Assembly: GCA_002937505.1 (NCBI GenBank)
Contig: PTJY01000006.1
Location: 1 to 54,539 of the forward strand
From: Alphaproteobacteria bacterium MarineAlpha12_Bin1
GTDB taxonomy: Bacteria > Pseudomonadota > Alphaproteobacteria > UBA6615
DNA length: 54,539 nt
Reading direction: 5' to 3'
Shown here: piece after piece, positions 9,083-16,035 of the stretch
Layout: each line of letters starts with the position of its first letter
Position numbering within the stretch: position 1 is the first letter of the stretch
The notes under the pieces: model-generated
The model's database searches: none
Told to the model about the DNA's origin: nothing
Seen by the model: only the letters and a program-made list of their open reading frames with translations
Translations under genes and position numbers: made by a program

Positions 9083-9664
9083 CTAATTGTCCACGCCCGC
9101 ATCAAACTTAATTCCTATTTCATTCATTTGTTTTACTGTGGCTGCTCCGAACTGTTTTGCTATAGATTCACCTAAGCTTGGTGCAAAAGCCACTTTGTCA
9201 AATTCATCGCCTTCTGGAGTTTGAATAACTACGAATAGGTAACCAATATCATCAGAGATGTTTGTGAAATTACGACTAACTCCAGCTGGAACTGAAATAA
9301 AATCTAGGGGTTCTAGTATAGTGCTGTTCTCTCCGTTATCACCCCAGGTGATATCAAATTTTCCTTTAACACAGAAAAAGTTCTCTATCGCCCTTTCGTG
9401 TGCATGCAATCCAGGATTGTCACCAGGTGGGCATTCGGCAAGAGAGATTGTTATGCCTGGTGCTCCCTTGACAGGGGCAATATTATTTCGACCGGACCAG
9501 CCATCTGGCGACATGACAGGGTAGACGCTTTTTGCAGATACCGCTTCCATTGCAGCTGATGGAATCCCCTTTGCATCATTCTGGGTTTGTTTATAAGGCC
9601 TCAACTCACTAAACTTAGCTGTTCTAACCTTCATTTCTTCAGGTGATACTTCAATTGTTTTCAT
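9083..9664 (-). CDS. Cupin-domain protein with altered second motif
   Basis: A 193-residue protein with one cupin barrel at about 70-150. Motif 1 is intact, with H87, H89 and E94 in place. Motif 2 (126-135) reads PAGVSRNFTN, so Arg131 replaces the usual fourth metal-binding histidine. Relatives include small dioxygenases, isomerases and binding proteins for sugars or aromatic compounds, so catalysis cannot be assigned. It converges with the formamidase-like gene, leaving seven bases between stops. It lies 60 bases downstream of the two-repeat orphan gene on the same strand and may share its transcript. The three remaining ligands could still hold a metal; a non-catalytic binding role is the alternative. 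Confidence 0.82.
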   Translation of the reverse strand: MKTIEVSPEEMKVRTAKFSELRPYKQTQNDAKGIPSAAMEAVSAKSVYPVMSPDGWSGRNNIAPVKGAPGITISLAECPPGDNPGLHAHERAIENFFCVKGKFDITWGDNGENSTILEPLDFISVPAGVSRNFTNISDDIGYLFVVIQTPEGDEFDKVAFAPSLGESIAKQFGAATVKQMNEIGIKFDAGVDN

Positions 9665-9724
9665 CTTAGAATGTCTCCAATAGATTCTTATCCACTTGCT
9701 AAATTTCGATATTTAAAAAAACAG

Positions 9725-10384
9725 TTAGTCTGTAGGGATCAAATTAGGCATTATACTGTTAGCGATATCAAGTAAATAGTTGGCTGCAGTTTCAGACCGG
9801 CTTAATAAATCATCTCTGGTGCATGCTAGGTTTGTAAGCCATGTGAGATGGCCAAATACATTTCCGTCTCCCAACGATGCCCAAATATCTTCCTGATCTA
9901 AATCTTCGTTATTCAAATCGCATAATCTCATTGCAAATGGGGGAGGGGCTAGATTAATTATCCAAGGTCCATCATCAGTTATTTCATTCTCTGCATCGTG
10001 CATAACGCCAATTATAAAACCTAATGGCACATCATTTATTTGAATATCTGCGGATGAAGGATTCATATTATCTCGATTAAGATTTAACCTATTAGAAACG
10101 TCTGAGTTCTCTATAGAATTTATTGCCTCATTAACCAGTCCGGCTATTACTCTAGGATCAGAGGGTTGGGGTTCAAGAAATATTAAATTACCCAACGCCA
10201 AGCTATTATCGTTGCTAAGAGGAAAGTAAATATCGCTCATTTCACCATTTGGGATCTCTTCTGTTGGACGATGTATTACCCTCATGGCAAATGTTGGGTC
10301 TTCGATATGGACTACCCAAACCTCTTCCCCATCGTTTGAGAAGTCATTCCATCCAAATAACCGGCCTATTATAAAATTAGACAT
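9725..10384 (-). CDS. Orphan protein with two internal repeats, function unknown
   Basis: I do not recognise this 219-residue acidic protein. It is an internal duplication: residues 4-91 and 123-211 align. Both begin with FIIG, continue through a WVVHIEDPTFAMR-type segment (23-35) matched by WIINLAPPPFAMR (141-153), pass a hydrophobic stretch, and end in a helix closing with NSI. The link (92-122) is rich in Asn, Asp and Ser. There is no signal peptide, membrane segment or cysteine cluster, so a cytoplasmic binding or scaffold role is possible but unproven. It lies just upstream of the cupin gene on the same strand and is divergent from the dehydrogenase gene. Confidence 0.75.
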   Translation of the reverse strand: MSNFIIGRLFGWNDFSNDGEEVWVVHIEDPTFAMRVIHRPTEEIPNGEMSDIYFPLSNDNSLALGNLIFLEPQPSDPRVIAGLVNEAINSIENSDVSNRLNLNRDNMNPSSADIQINDVPLGFIIGVMHDAENEITDDGPWIINLAPPPFAMRLCDLNNEDLDQEDIWASLGDGNVFGHLTWLTNLACTRDDLLSRSETAANYLLDIANSIMPNLIPTD

Positions 10385-10507
10385 TGTTTGTGATTGCTTT
10401 TGATGTTTATTAGTAAAAGGTAGTAAAGAACCGGTTTACATTTATATTAAGGTATTTATAAGCTTAAATGGCTTATTTTTATATATTATTTATTAGGAGT
10501 ATATCTT

Positions 10508-11551
10508 GTGAAAGCTCAGATCTTATATAAGGGTGGAGAACCATTCTCTCTTGAAGATAGGCCTGATCCTAGTCCAGGTCCGGATGAATCTGTTGCGAAG
10601 GTGCTTGCCTGTGGATCTGGCCTAACCATACATCATGTCAAAGCTGGTAGGGGGGAAGCAAATTTTCCAATTATTATTGGTCACGAAATAACAGGAGAAA
10701 TTGTAGAAGTTGGAAGTAGTGGAGGGGGCGCAGATAGTATAAAAGTTGGTGATCCTGTTACTGCTTATTTTTACCTGATAGATGGCGAGGACAAATGGAC
10801 ACGATCGGGTCGTGCTCCAATATCGACAGTTAATCAAGGTTATATTGGGCGTCAAATTGATGGCGGTTACGCAGAATACATAAAACTTCCAACAAAAAAC
10901 TTTATCAAATTACCCGATGGGCTGGATTATAAAAATAAACCTGCAGCGGTGGGTGTTATTAGCGATGCCATAGCCACACCGTACAAAGTTCTACAAAGGG
11001 CCAGAATAACTCCCACTGATACCGTTGCAATATTCGGATCTGGTGGGGGTCTTGGAGTGCATCAGGTAATGATGTGTAAATGGGCTCACGCAAATGTGAT
11101 TGCAGTAGACGTTATGTCCGATAAATTAAAAGTATGTAAGGATTTAGGCGCAGACATGTTAGTAGATGCTTCAGGCGACAAAGTAGTTGAACAGATCATG
11201 GATCTCACGAATGGCGATGGAGTGGATGTGGCAATTGACTATGTGTCGACTACTGGAACTCAAGAGCAGGCTGTAGGGTGTTTGGGAATAGGCGGCAGAT
11301 TTGTTACCTTGGGCGGAGCGGTTCAACCTTTTATGGCGCCAGCGCAGCAGATGTTAGCAAAAGAATTAGAACTTTTGGGAAGTCGGTATTGCAGTCGACA
11401 ACACGTTATAGAATCATTAGAAATCTGCGCTAGAGGTGATGTATGGCCTCTTGTTACTGAAACATATTCTCTTGAAGAGGCCGAAGTTGTGCACCAAAGA
11501 TTAGATCAGGGGTTAGTGACTGGTAGAGCGGCGATTGTTTTCTCTGACTAA
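10508..11551 (+). CDS. Medium-chain alcohol dehydrogenase-like oxidoreductase
   Basis: A 347-residue MDR-superfamily enzyme that should oxidise an alcohol or reduce an aldehyde or ketone with NAD(P). The GroES-like part has C35 in ACGSG and GHE at 58-60, both expected at the catalytic zinc. The Rossmann part has GSGGGLGVHQ (near 178-187) and a candidate cofactor-selecting acidic residue in VIAVDV. The four-cysteine lobe that binds structural zinc in many family members is missing; the stretch around residues 85-115 has no cysteine. The start is GTG with TAGGAG upstream. It converges with the fumarylacetoacetate-hydrolase-family gene, and their stops share a hairpin. The substrate is probably a pathway intermediate. 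Confidence 0.88.
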   Translation: MKAQILYKGGEPFSLEDRPDPSPGPDESVAKVLACGSGLTIHHVKAGRGEANFPIIIGHEITGEIVEVGSSGGGADSIKVGDPVTAYFYLIDGEDKWTRSGRAPISTVNQGYIGRQIDGGYAEYIKLPTKNFIKLPDGLDYKNKPAAVGVISDAIATPYKVLQRARITPTDTVAIFGSGGGLGVHQVMMCKWAHANVIAVDVMSDKLKVCKDLGADMLVDASGDKVVEQIMDLTNGDGVDVAIDYVSTTGTQEQAVGCLGIGGRFVTLGGAVQPFMAPAQQMLAKELELLGSRYCSRQHVIESLEICARGDVWPLVTETYSLEEAEVVHQRLDQGLVTGRAAIVFSD

Positions 11552-11566
11552 CGGAGCTTAGTCAGA
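11543..11566. terminator. Hairpin spanning the stops of two convergent genes
   Basis: A perfect nine-base stem (11543-11551 with 11558-11566) encloses a six-base loop. The left arm ends in the stop codon of the dehydrogenase gene and the right arm begins with that of the fumarylacetoacetate-hydrolase-family gene. Neither side has a long T run, so intrinsic termination would be weak; pausing or 3'-end protection is as likely. Confidence 0.45.
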
Positions 11567-12436
11567 TTTAATGGTATTCTTTAAAGTACCAATTTTAGTA
11601 ATTTCAACCTCAATTATATCACCCTCTTTTAACCATTGGGGAGGAACCTTTGCATGCCCTACACCGCTGGGAGTACCTGTTACGATAACGTCACCTGGAT
11701 AAATTTCTGTGTATGTTGAAATGTAACTAATAAGTTGCGGGATACTGAAGATCAAATCTGATATTTTTTCTTTCTGCACGGTTAGGCCGTTTAAGCGTGT
11801 TTCCAAAATGAGTTCACTTGGATTAACAATTTCATCAGTTGTTATTAGACACGGACCAAATGAACCAGATTGATAAAAGTTTTTTCCTGGTAGGTATTGT
11901 GAAGAATGTCTTTGCCAGTCCCTCACAGACCCTTCATTGTAACAACTGTATCCAGCAACAAAGTCATAAGCTTTCTCTTCTTTTATTCTTCTTCCCTGTT
12001 TTCCAATTATTACTGCCAGCTCACCCTCGTAATCGAGGAATGCAGACTCTCTTGGTAAAAGTATTGGTTGGGCATGCCCTACATGGCTTTCGGGCCAGCG
12101 TGGAAATAAAATTGGTTTTGTCGGAATTGGATTTCCTGTTTCTTCCGCGTGTTTTTTATAATTTAGGCCAACACAGATGATTTTATGTGGGTTCGTTATA
12201 GGAGGAAGTAACTGGATATCTTTATAAGGAAAATCGGATGTTTTTCCACCTCCACCTCCAAAGCCCGTCCTTAGATAATCATTAACTCTATTTTTGTTTT
12301 TTGTGTCAGATCCTATATAATCCTTGAGGGTTGGTAACGAGTTTATAAACTCCGCTCCTAGATCTATGACCCCGCCGTCCGAGGCATATGTTCCCCAGCT
12401 TTCCCTGTTTGCGTGACTAAAACTTATTAATTTCAT
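11558..12436 (-). CDS. Fumarylacetoacetate hydrolase family protein
   Basis: A 292-residue enzyme of the FAH superfamily, which includes fumarylpyruvate hydrolases, acylpyruvases and 2-keto-4-pentenoate hydratases that act late in aromatic-ring breakdown. An N-terminal domain (about 1-75) precedes the catalytic fold. The metal ligands are E137 and E139 in DYEGELA, but the third position, usually Asp, aligns with E168 in CYNEGSVRDWQ (165-175). The late VTGTPSGVG motif is intact. It converges with the dehydrogenase gene and is divergent from the extradiol-type gene, with 161 bases between. Substrate specificity cannot be read from sequence; a ring-cleavage product is likely from context. Confidence 0.9.
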   Translation of the reverse strand: MKLISFSHANRESWGTYASDGGVIDLGAEFINSLPTLKDYIGSDTKNKNRVNDYLRTGFGGGGGKTSDFPYKDIQLLPPITNPHKIICVGLNYKKHAEETGNPIPTKPILFPRWPESHVGHAQPILLPRESAFLDYEGELAVIIGKQGRRIKEEKAYDFVAGYSCYNEGSVRDWQRHSSQYLPGKNFYQSGSFGPCLITTDEIVNPSELILETRLNGLTVQKEKISDLIFSIPQLISYISTYTEIYPGDVIVTGTPSGVGHAKVPPQWLKEGDIIEVEITKIGTLKNTIKSD

Positions 12437-12513
12437 AATACTACATACATTTATTAATGTTAAAAATTAGAAATATATATTAAGATAAAATAGTAGATTT
12501 AATTTCATCTATC

Positions 12514-12541
12514 TTACGATTCGATTACTTCTCGTTATAGT
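12514..12541 (+). promoter_or_regulatory. Candidate promoter for the extradiol-type gene set
   Basis: TTACGA at 12514-12519 and TATAGT at 12536-12541 are 16 bases apart. The -10 match is good and the -35 match poor. The predicted start of transcription falls inside the adjoining TAA repeat. The gap is shared with the divergent FAH-family gene, so control of both directions could be linked. Confidence 0.35.
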
Positions 12542-12561
12542 AATAATAATAATAATAATAA
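12541..12561. repeat. (TAA)7 trinucleotide microsatellite
   Basis: Seven uninterrupted TAA units lie between a candidate -10 box ending at 12541 and the GGAGG ribosome-binding site at 12586-12590. The tract is non-coding, so changes in copy number would alter the initially transcribed region and leader length, not a protein. It is the only such tract I noticed in the window. Confidence 0.9.
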
Positions 12562-12597
12562 ATTAATTCTGCTTGTTAAATTGATGGAGGATAATTG

Positions 12598-13191
12598 ATG
12601 GATGTACCTATGAAGGTTCCTGAACCTACAACAACTATTTCACCTGCTAAATTTGCTCATATAGTTCTCTATACCAAAAAGTTTAAAGAGATGGTTGATT
12701 GGTATTGTCACTTCCTTGGTGCAAGTTTGACAGGGGCTTCACAAGGATTGGCGTTTTTAACTTATGATGAAGAACATCATAGAATCGCAATAATTGAAAC
12801 CCCTGAATATAAAGATAGGGTTCCCAATACCATTGGCATGGCACATTTTGCCTATTCTTATGAGTCCCTGGCAGATATGATCCATCAATATGAAAGACTT
12901 AAATCATCATCAATTATGCCTGTTCGTACTATTAATCACGGACCAACGACGTCCATGTATTATAGAGACCCGGATGAAAATGCAGTTGAGATACAAGTTG
13001 ATAACTTTCAGAGTGTCAGTGATTTGAACGATTGGTTTTCTACAGGGGCTTTCAATCGAAACCCTGTTGGAATTACGTTTGAGTTTGAAGATCTAATTGA
13101 AAGGCACAAATCGGGTGAGTCAGAGCAATCTCTTTTACGGCCCCGTGAAGGAGATGCTGCCACAATGTTATCGGAAAATCATAAAAATTAA
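12598..13191 (+). CDS. One-domain extradiol-dioxygenase-like VOC protein
   Basis: A 197-residue protein of the vicinal oxygen chelate superfamily, resembling type I extradiol ring-cleaving dioxygenases. The likely iron ligands are H21 in FAHIVLY, H83 in MAHFAY and E131 in NAVEIQ, with the typical YYRDPDEN segment just before the last. Classical enzymes of this type have two VOC domains and nearly 300 residues; this one has a single domain of about 135 residues plus a charged tail. ATG at 12598 is preferred to TTG at 12595 because GGAGG is seven bases upstream of it. It heads a run of three same-strand genes with short gaps. Another VOC activity, such as an isomerase, remains possible. Confidence 0.82.
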   Translation: MDVPMKVPEPTTTISPAKFAHIVLYTKKFKEMVDWYCHFLGASLTGASQGLAFLTYDEEHHRIAIIETPEYKDRVPNTIGMAHFAYSYESLADMIHQYERLKSSSIMPVRTINHGPTTSMYYRDPDENAVEIQVDNFQSVSDLNDWFSTGAFNRNPVGITFEFEDLIERHKSGESEQSLLRPREGDAATMLSENHKN

Positions 13192-13208
13192 GATGAGGTT
13201 ATTTACAG

Positions 13209-14219
13209 ATGGGTATGCTAATTAATAGCGTTTGGCACGAGGGTGATAATCAGGCTCTTGCTAAAGAGTCGGGTTCAGATGGCAACTTTGAGAGAACTGA
13301 AAGTCAATTTCGTAATTGGATAACATCTGACGGAAGCCCTGGCCCCACAGGTGAAGCAGGTTATGTTGCTGAGCCTGATCGATATCATTTGTACGTTGCT
13401 CATACCTGTCCTTGGGCCCACAGAACGTTGCTTTATCTAAGCTTGAAACAACTAGAACCAATTATCACAGTTTCACACGCGATACCCGGTCGCTATCCGG
13501 GGGGCTGGACATATCGTCATGATCCTGATTTTACGGATTGTATTCCAGACACTGTTAATGGTTTTGAGTGTCTTCATCAGGCCTATAGTGCATCTTCGAC
13601 CAACTACACTGGAAAAGTCACGGTGCCAACCCTTTGGGATAAAAAAACGGAACGCGTAATCAATAACGAATCTTCAGAAATAATTCGTATGCTTAACAGT
13701 GAGTTTAATGACTTCACAGACTCCAAAACGGATTTTTATCCTGAAGAGCTCCGGCCTGAGATAGATGTCATTAATAATCTTATTTATGATAACGTTAATA
13801 ACGGCGTGTACCGTTGTGGATTTGCGACTTCTCAGTCGGCCTATGAAACTTCTGTTAAAAGTCTTTTTGAAACGCTCGGTAAGTTAGAATCGTTACTTGA
13901 TAAACAGCGATATCTGGTTGGTAATAAAATAACTGAAGCGGATCTACGACTATTTCCTACCTTAATACGATTTGAAGCCTGCTATTTTGGAGCATTCAAA
14001 TGCAACATTCGTAGTCTTAAAGACTATCCTAACTTATATAATTATACCCGAGACATATATCAGATACCTGGTATATCTCACACATTCAATTTTGATTATG
14101 CAAAGAAGAATTATTATAGTATCGAAAGAATTAATCCGAATGGAATAGTTCCACTTGGACCTATTGATATAGAAAAAGATTATTTGCAAGCACACGATCG
14201 TGATCGGTTTGGTGTTTGA
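13209..14219 (+). CDS. Xi-class glutathione transferase / glutathionyl-hydroquinone reductase
   Basis: A 336-residue enzyme close to the usual length of glutathionyl-hydroquinone reductases (YqjG and PcpF types). The catalytic C67 lies in HTCPWAHR (65-72), the class signature, and GWTYR follows near residues 98-102. An all-helical C-terminal domain makes up the second half. These enzymes use glutathione to regenerate hydroquinones from their glutathionyl adducts, which form when quinones arise during aromatic catabolism. The gene starts 17 bases after the extradiol-type gene and ends 17 bases before the CMD-family gene, so all three are probably one transcript. The family assignment is firm; the physiological quinone is unknown. 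Confidence 0.9.
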   Translation: MGMLINSVWHEGDNQALAKESGSDGNFERTESQFRNWITSDGSPGPTGEAGYVAEPDRYHLYVAHTCPWAHRTLLYLSLKQLEPIITVSHAIPGRYPGGWTYRHDPDFTDCIPDTVNGFECLHQAYSASSTNYTGKVTVPTLWDKKTERVINNESSEIIRMLNSEFNDFTDSKTDFYPEELRPEIDVINNLIYDNVNNGVYRCGFATSQSAYETSVKSLFETLGKLESLLDKQRYLVGNKITEADLRLFPTLIRFEACYFGAFKCNIRSLKDYPNLYNYTRDIYQIPGISHTFNFDYAKKNYYSIERINPNGIVPLGPIDIEKDYLQAHDRDRFGV

Positions 14220-14236
14220 GGCATTATGGGGCATAA

Positions 14237-14617
14237 ATGAATAAAGAAAAATACGAAAGCGGTCTTGCGGTTCGAAAAGAGGTTCTTGGAGATGAGTACG
14301 TAAAAAGAGCCTTTGAAAACATGGATGATTTTAGCCGAGAGTTCCAGGAGCAGTTTGTAACAGAGTATGGATGGGGCAGCACCTGGGCGCGTGGGGTTTT
14401 GAAAAATCGAGAACGTAGTATTCTTAACTTAGGGATGTTGGCTGGCCTAGGTCGATTAACTGAATTTGAAACTCATTTTCGTGGAGCACTTAATAACGGG
14501 ATTACTGAAGATGAAATAAAAGAGATTTTGCTTCAGATTGCTGCTTATTGCGGTATTCCAATGGGAATGGAAGTTTTTAGAGTTGCTAAAAAAGTTTTAG
14601 AAGAAAAAAACAATTAG
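14237..14617 (+). CDS. Carboxymuconolactone decarboxylase family protein
   Basis: A 126-residue protein resembling gamma-carboxymuconolactone decarboxylase of the protocatechuate branch of the beta-ketoadipate pathway. It has the all-helical CMD fold pattern, a conserved H80 in FETHFRGAL and C105 in AAYCGIPMG, where PcaC-like proteins carry a cysteine. The family also includes AhpD-like thiol proteins, but the CxxC of that branch is absent. It is the third gene of the run starting with the extradiol-type gene. No other recognisable pca genes are nearby, so a true 4-carboxymuconolactone substrate is uncertain. It converges with the helicase gene, with 13 bases between the ends. Confidence 0.87.
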   Translation: MNKEKYESGLAVRKEVLGDEYVKRAFENMDDFSREFQEQFVTEYGWGSTWARGVLKNRERSILNLGMLAGLGRLTEFETHFRGALNNGITEDEIKEILLQIAAYCGIPMGMEVFRVAKKVLEEKNN

Positions 14618-14630
14618 AAATTTTTTAAAT

Positions 14631-15956
14631 TTATTTCTGGAGAAATGCTGGAATGTGATCTCCCATTCCTAATGTGTCTTTATCTTTTTCCTGAATATTT
14701 GTTTCCTTCTCCTTATTAACTTTATTATGATATTTGTTTGTTTTATTTTCTCTTTTCTTTTCCCCTTTTAGATTCTTTGCTTGGTTTTTGATTCTTTTTA
14801 TATGTTTGTGTTCGTTGGCTATTTTTTCTTTTTTAAGCTTATGCCCAATATTTTGTTCAATTTGTTGTACGTATTTATCGTCCTCTAATGTTGACAATGT
14901 TATAGCATGACCCCTTTTTCCAGCTCTTCCTGTTCTGCCAATTCTATGAATGTAGTCATCTGCGTTTGTAGGGACGTCATAGTTGAATACATGGCTCATT
15001 TCATTGATGTCTAGGCCTCGCGCCGCAACGTCACTTGCAACCAAAACATTAATATCACCTACACGGAATTTTTCTAAAGTATCTGTTCTAATGGATTGAG
15101 GGAGATCTCCGTGCAGTGCTTGGGAGTTTAAACCACTCTTTCTTAGGGCTTGATCAAGTGTCCTAACATCTCTCTTGCGATTACAAAATACTATGGCATT
15201 TTTAACATTTTCTTTTTTTATTAAATGTAACAGTGTGTTTTGTTTTTCTAATTTACCTCCATCAATAATATAAAGTCTTTGCGTAACGGTTTCCGCTGCG
15301 ATTTTTTCTGGAGCCACCTCAATTTTGATAGGGTTAACCATATAAGAATCAGCCAATCTCTGTACTTCTGATGGCATAGTCGCAGAAAACATCGCGGTCT
15401 GTCTTGTATATGGTAGTAAATTCATTACTTTCTCTATATCAGGAATAAACCCCATATCTAACATCCTGTCAGCTTCATCAACTACTAGTAGTTTTATATC
15501 TGCGAGAAGTATTCTACCCCTTTCGAATTGATCTAATAATCGACCTGGTGTGGCAATAAGAACGTCTACTCCACGATCTAGTTTTTCGTTTTGCTCAACG
15601 AAGGAAACCCCTCCAATTAACAGAGCCATTGTTAACTTATGGTTCTTTCCGTATGTGGAAAAATTTTCAGCAACTTGTGCTGCAAGTTCACGAGTTGGTT
15701 CAAGGATTAGAGATCTTGGCATTCGTGCACGTGCTCTCCCTGCCGCTAAAATTTCTATCATTGGAAGAGTGAATCCAGCAGTTTTCCCCGTTCCTGTTTG
15801 GGCAATTCCGAGTATGTCCTTGCCCTCTAGTAAATGAGGGATTGATTTCAATTGGATTGGTGTTGGGTTTTTGTATCCAGCTTCTCTTACAGCATCTAAA
15901 ACTTCAGATGATAATCCAAGGTCAGAAAACTTATCGCTAATTTTATCAATCGGCAT
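14631..15956 (-). CDS. DEAD-box RNA helicase (RhlE-like)
   Basis: A 441-residue ATP-dependent RNA helicase. Motifs are in order: the Q motif around NPTPIQ (30-35), AQTGTGKT (52-59), PTREL (87-91), DEAD (160-163), SAT (191-193) and HRIGRTGRAG (337-346). A lysine-rich tail from about residue 375 probably binds RNA. It resembles RhlE-type helicases, which act on structured RNA in ribosome assembly and RNA turnover, but I do not assign a symbol because the subfamily is set largely by the variable tail. It lies 79 bases downstream of parE on the same strand. Confidence 0.93.
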   Translation of the reverse strand: MPIDKISDKFSDLGLSSEVLDAVREAGYKNPTPIQLKSIPHLLEGKDILGIAQTGTGKTAGFTLPMIEILAAGRARARMPRSLILEPTRELAAQVAENFSTYGKNHKLTMALLIGGVSFVEQNEKLDRGVDVLIATPGRLLDQFERGRILLADIKLLVVDEADRMLDMGFIPDIEKVMNLLPYTRQTAMFSATMPSEVQRLADSYMVNPIKIEVAPEKIAAETVTQRLYIIDGGKLEKQNTLLHLIKKENVKNAIVFCNRKRDVRTLDQALRKSGLNSQALHGDLPQSIRTDTLEKFRVGDINVLVASDVAARGLDINEMSHVFNYDVPTNADDYIHRIGRTGRAGKRGHAITLSTLEDDKYVQQIEQNIGHKLKKEKIANEHKHIKRIKNQAKNLKGEKKRENKTNKYHNKVNKEKETNIQEKDKDTLGMGDHIPAFLQK

Positions 15957-16035
15957 AATGATTAACCTAAATCAGTATGAAAATTGTTATTTCTAATAAA
16001 TTTTTTTAAAATTTTAGCCTCTGGTGTTTTCAATG

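Noticed and set aside
11839-12180. A 113-codon plus-strand frame opposite the FAH-family gene
   Set aside because: The opposite strand carries clear FAH signatures over the same bases, and the frame's low-complexity Leu/Phe content looks like a shadow.
2089-14617. A mobile genomic island with attachment sites at tRNA-Glu
   Set aside because: typA separates the tRNA from the block, there is no integrase, and I see no repeat of the tRNA 3' end at the far side.
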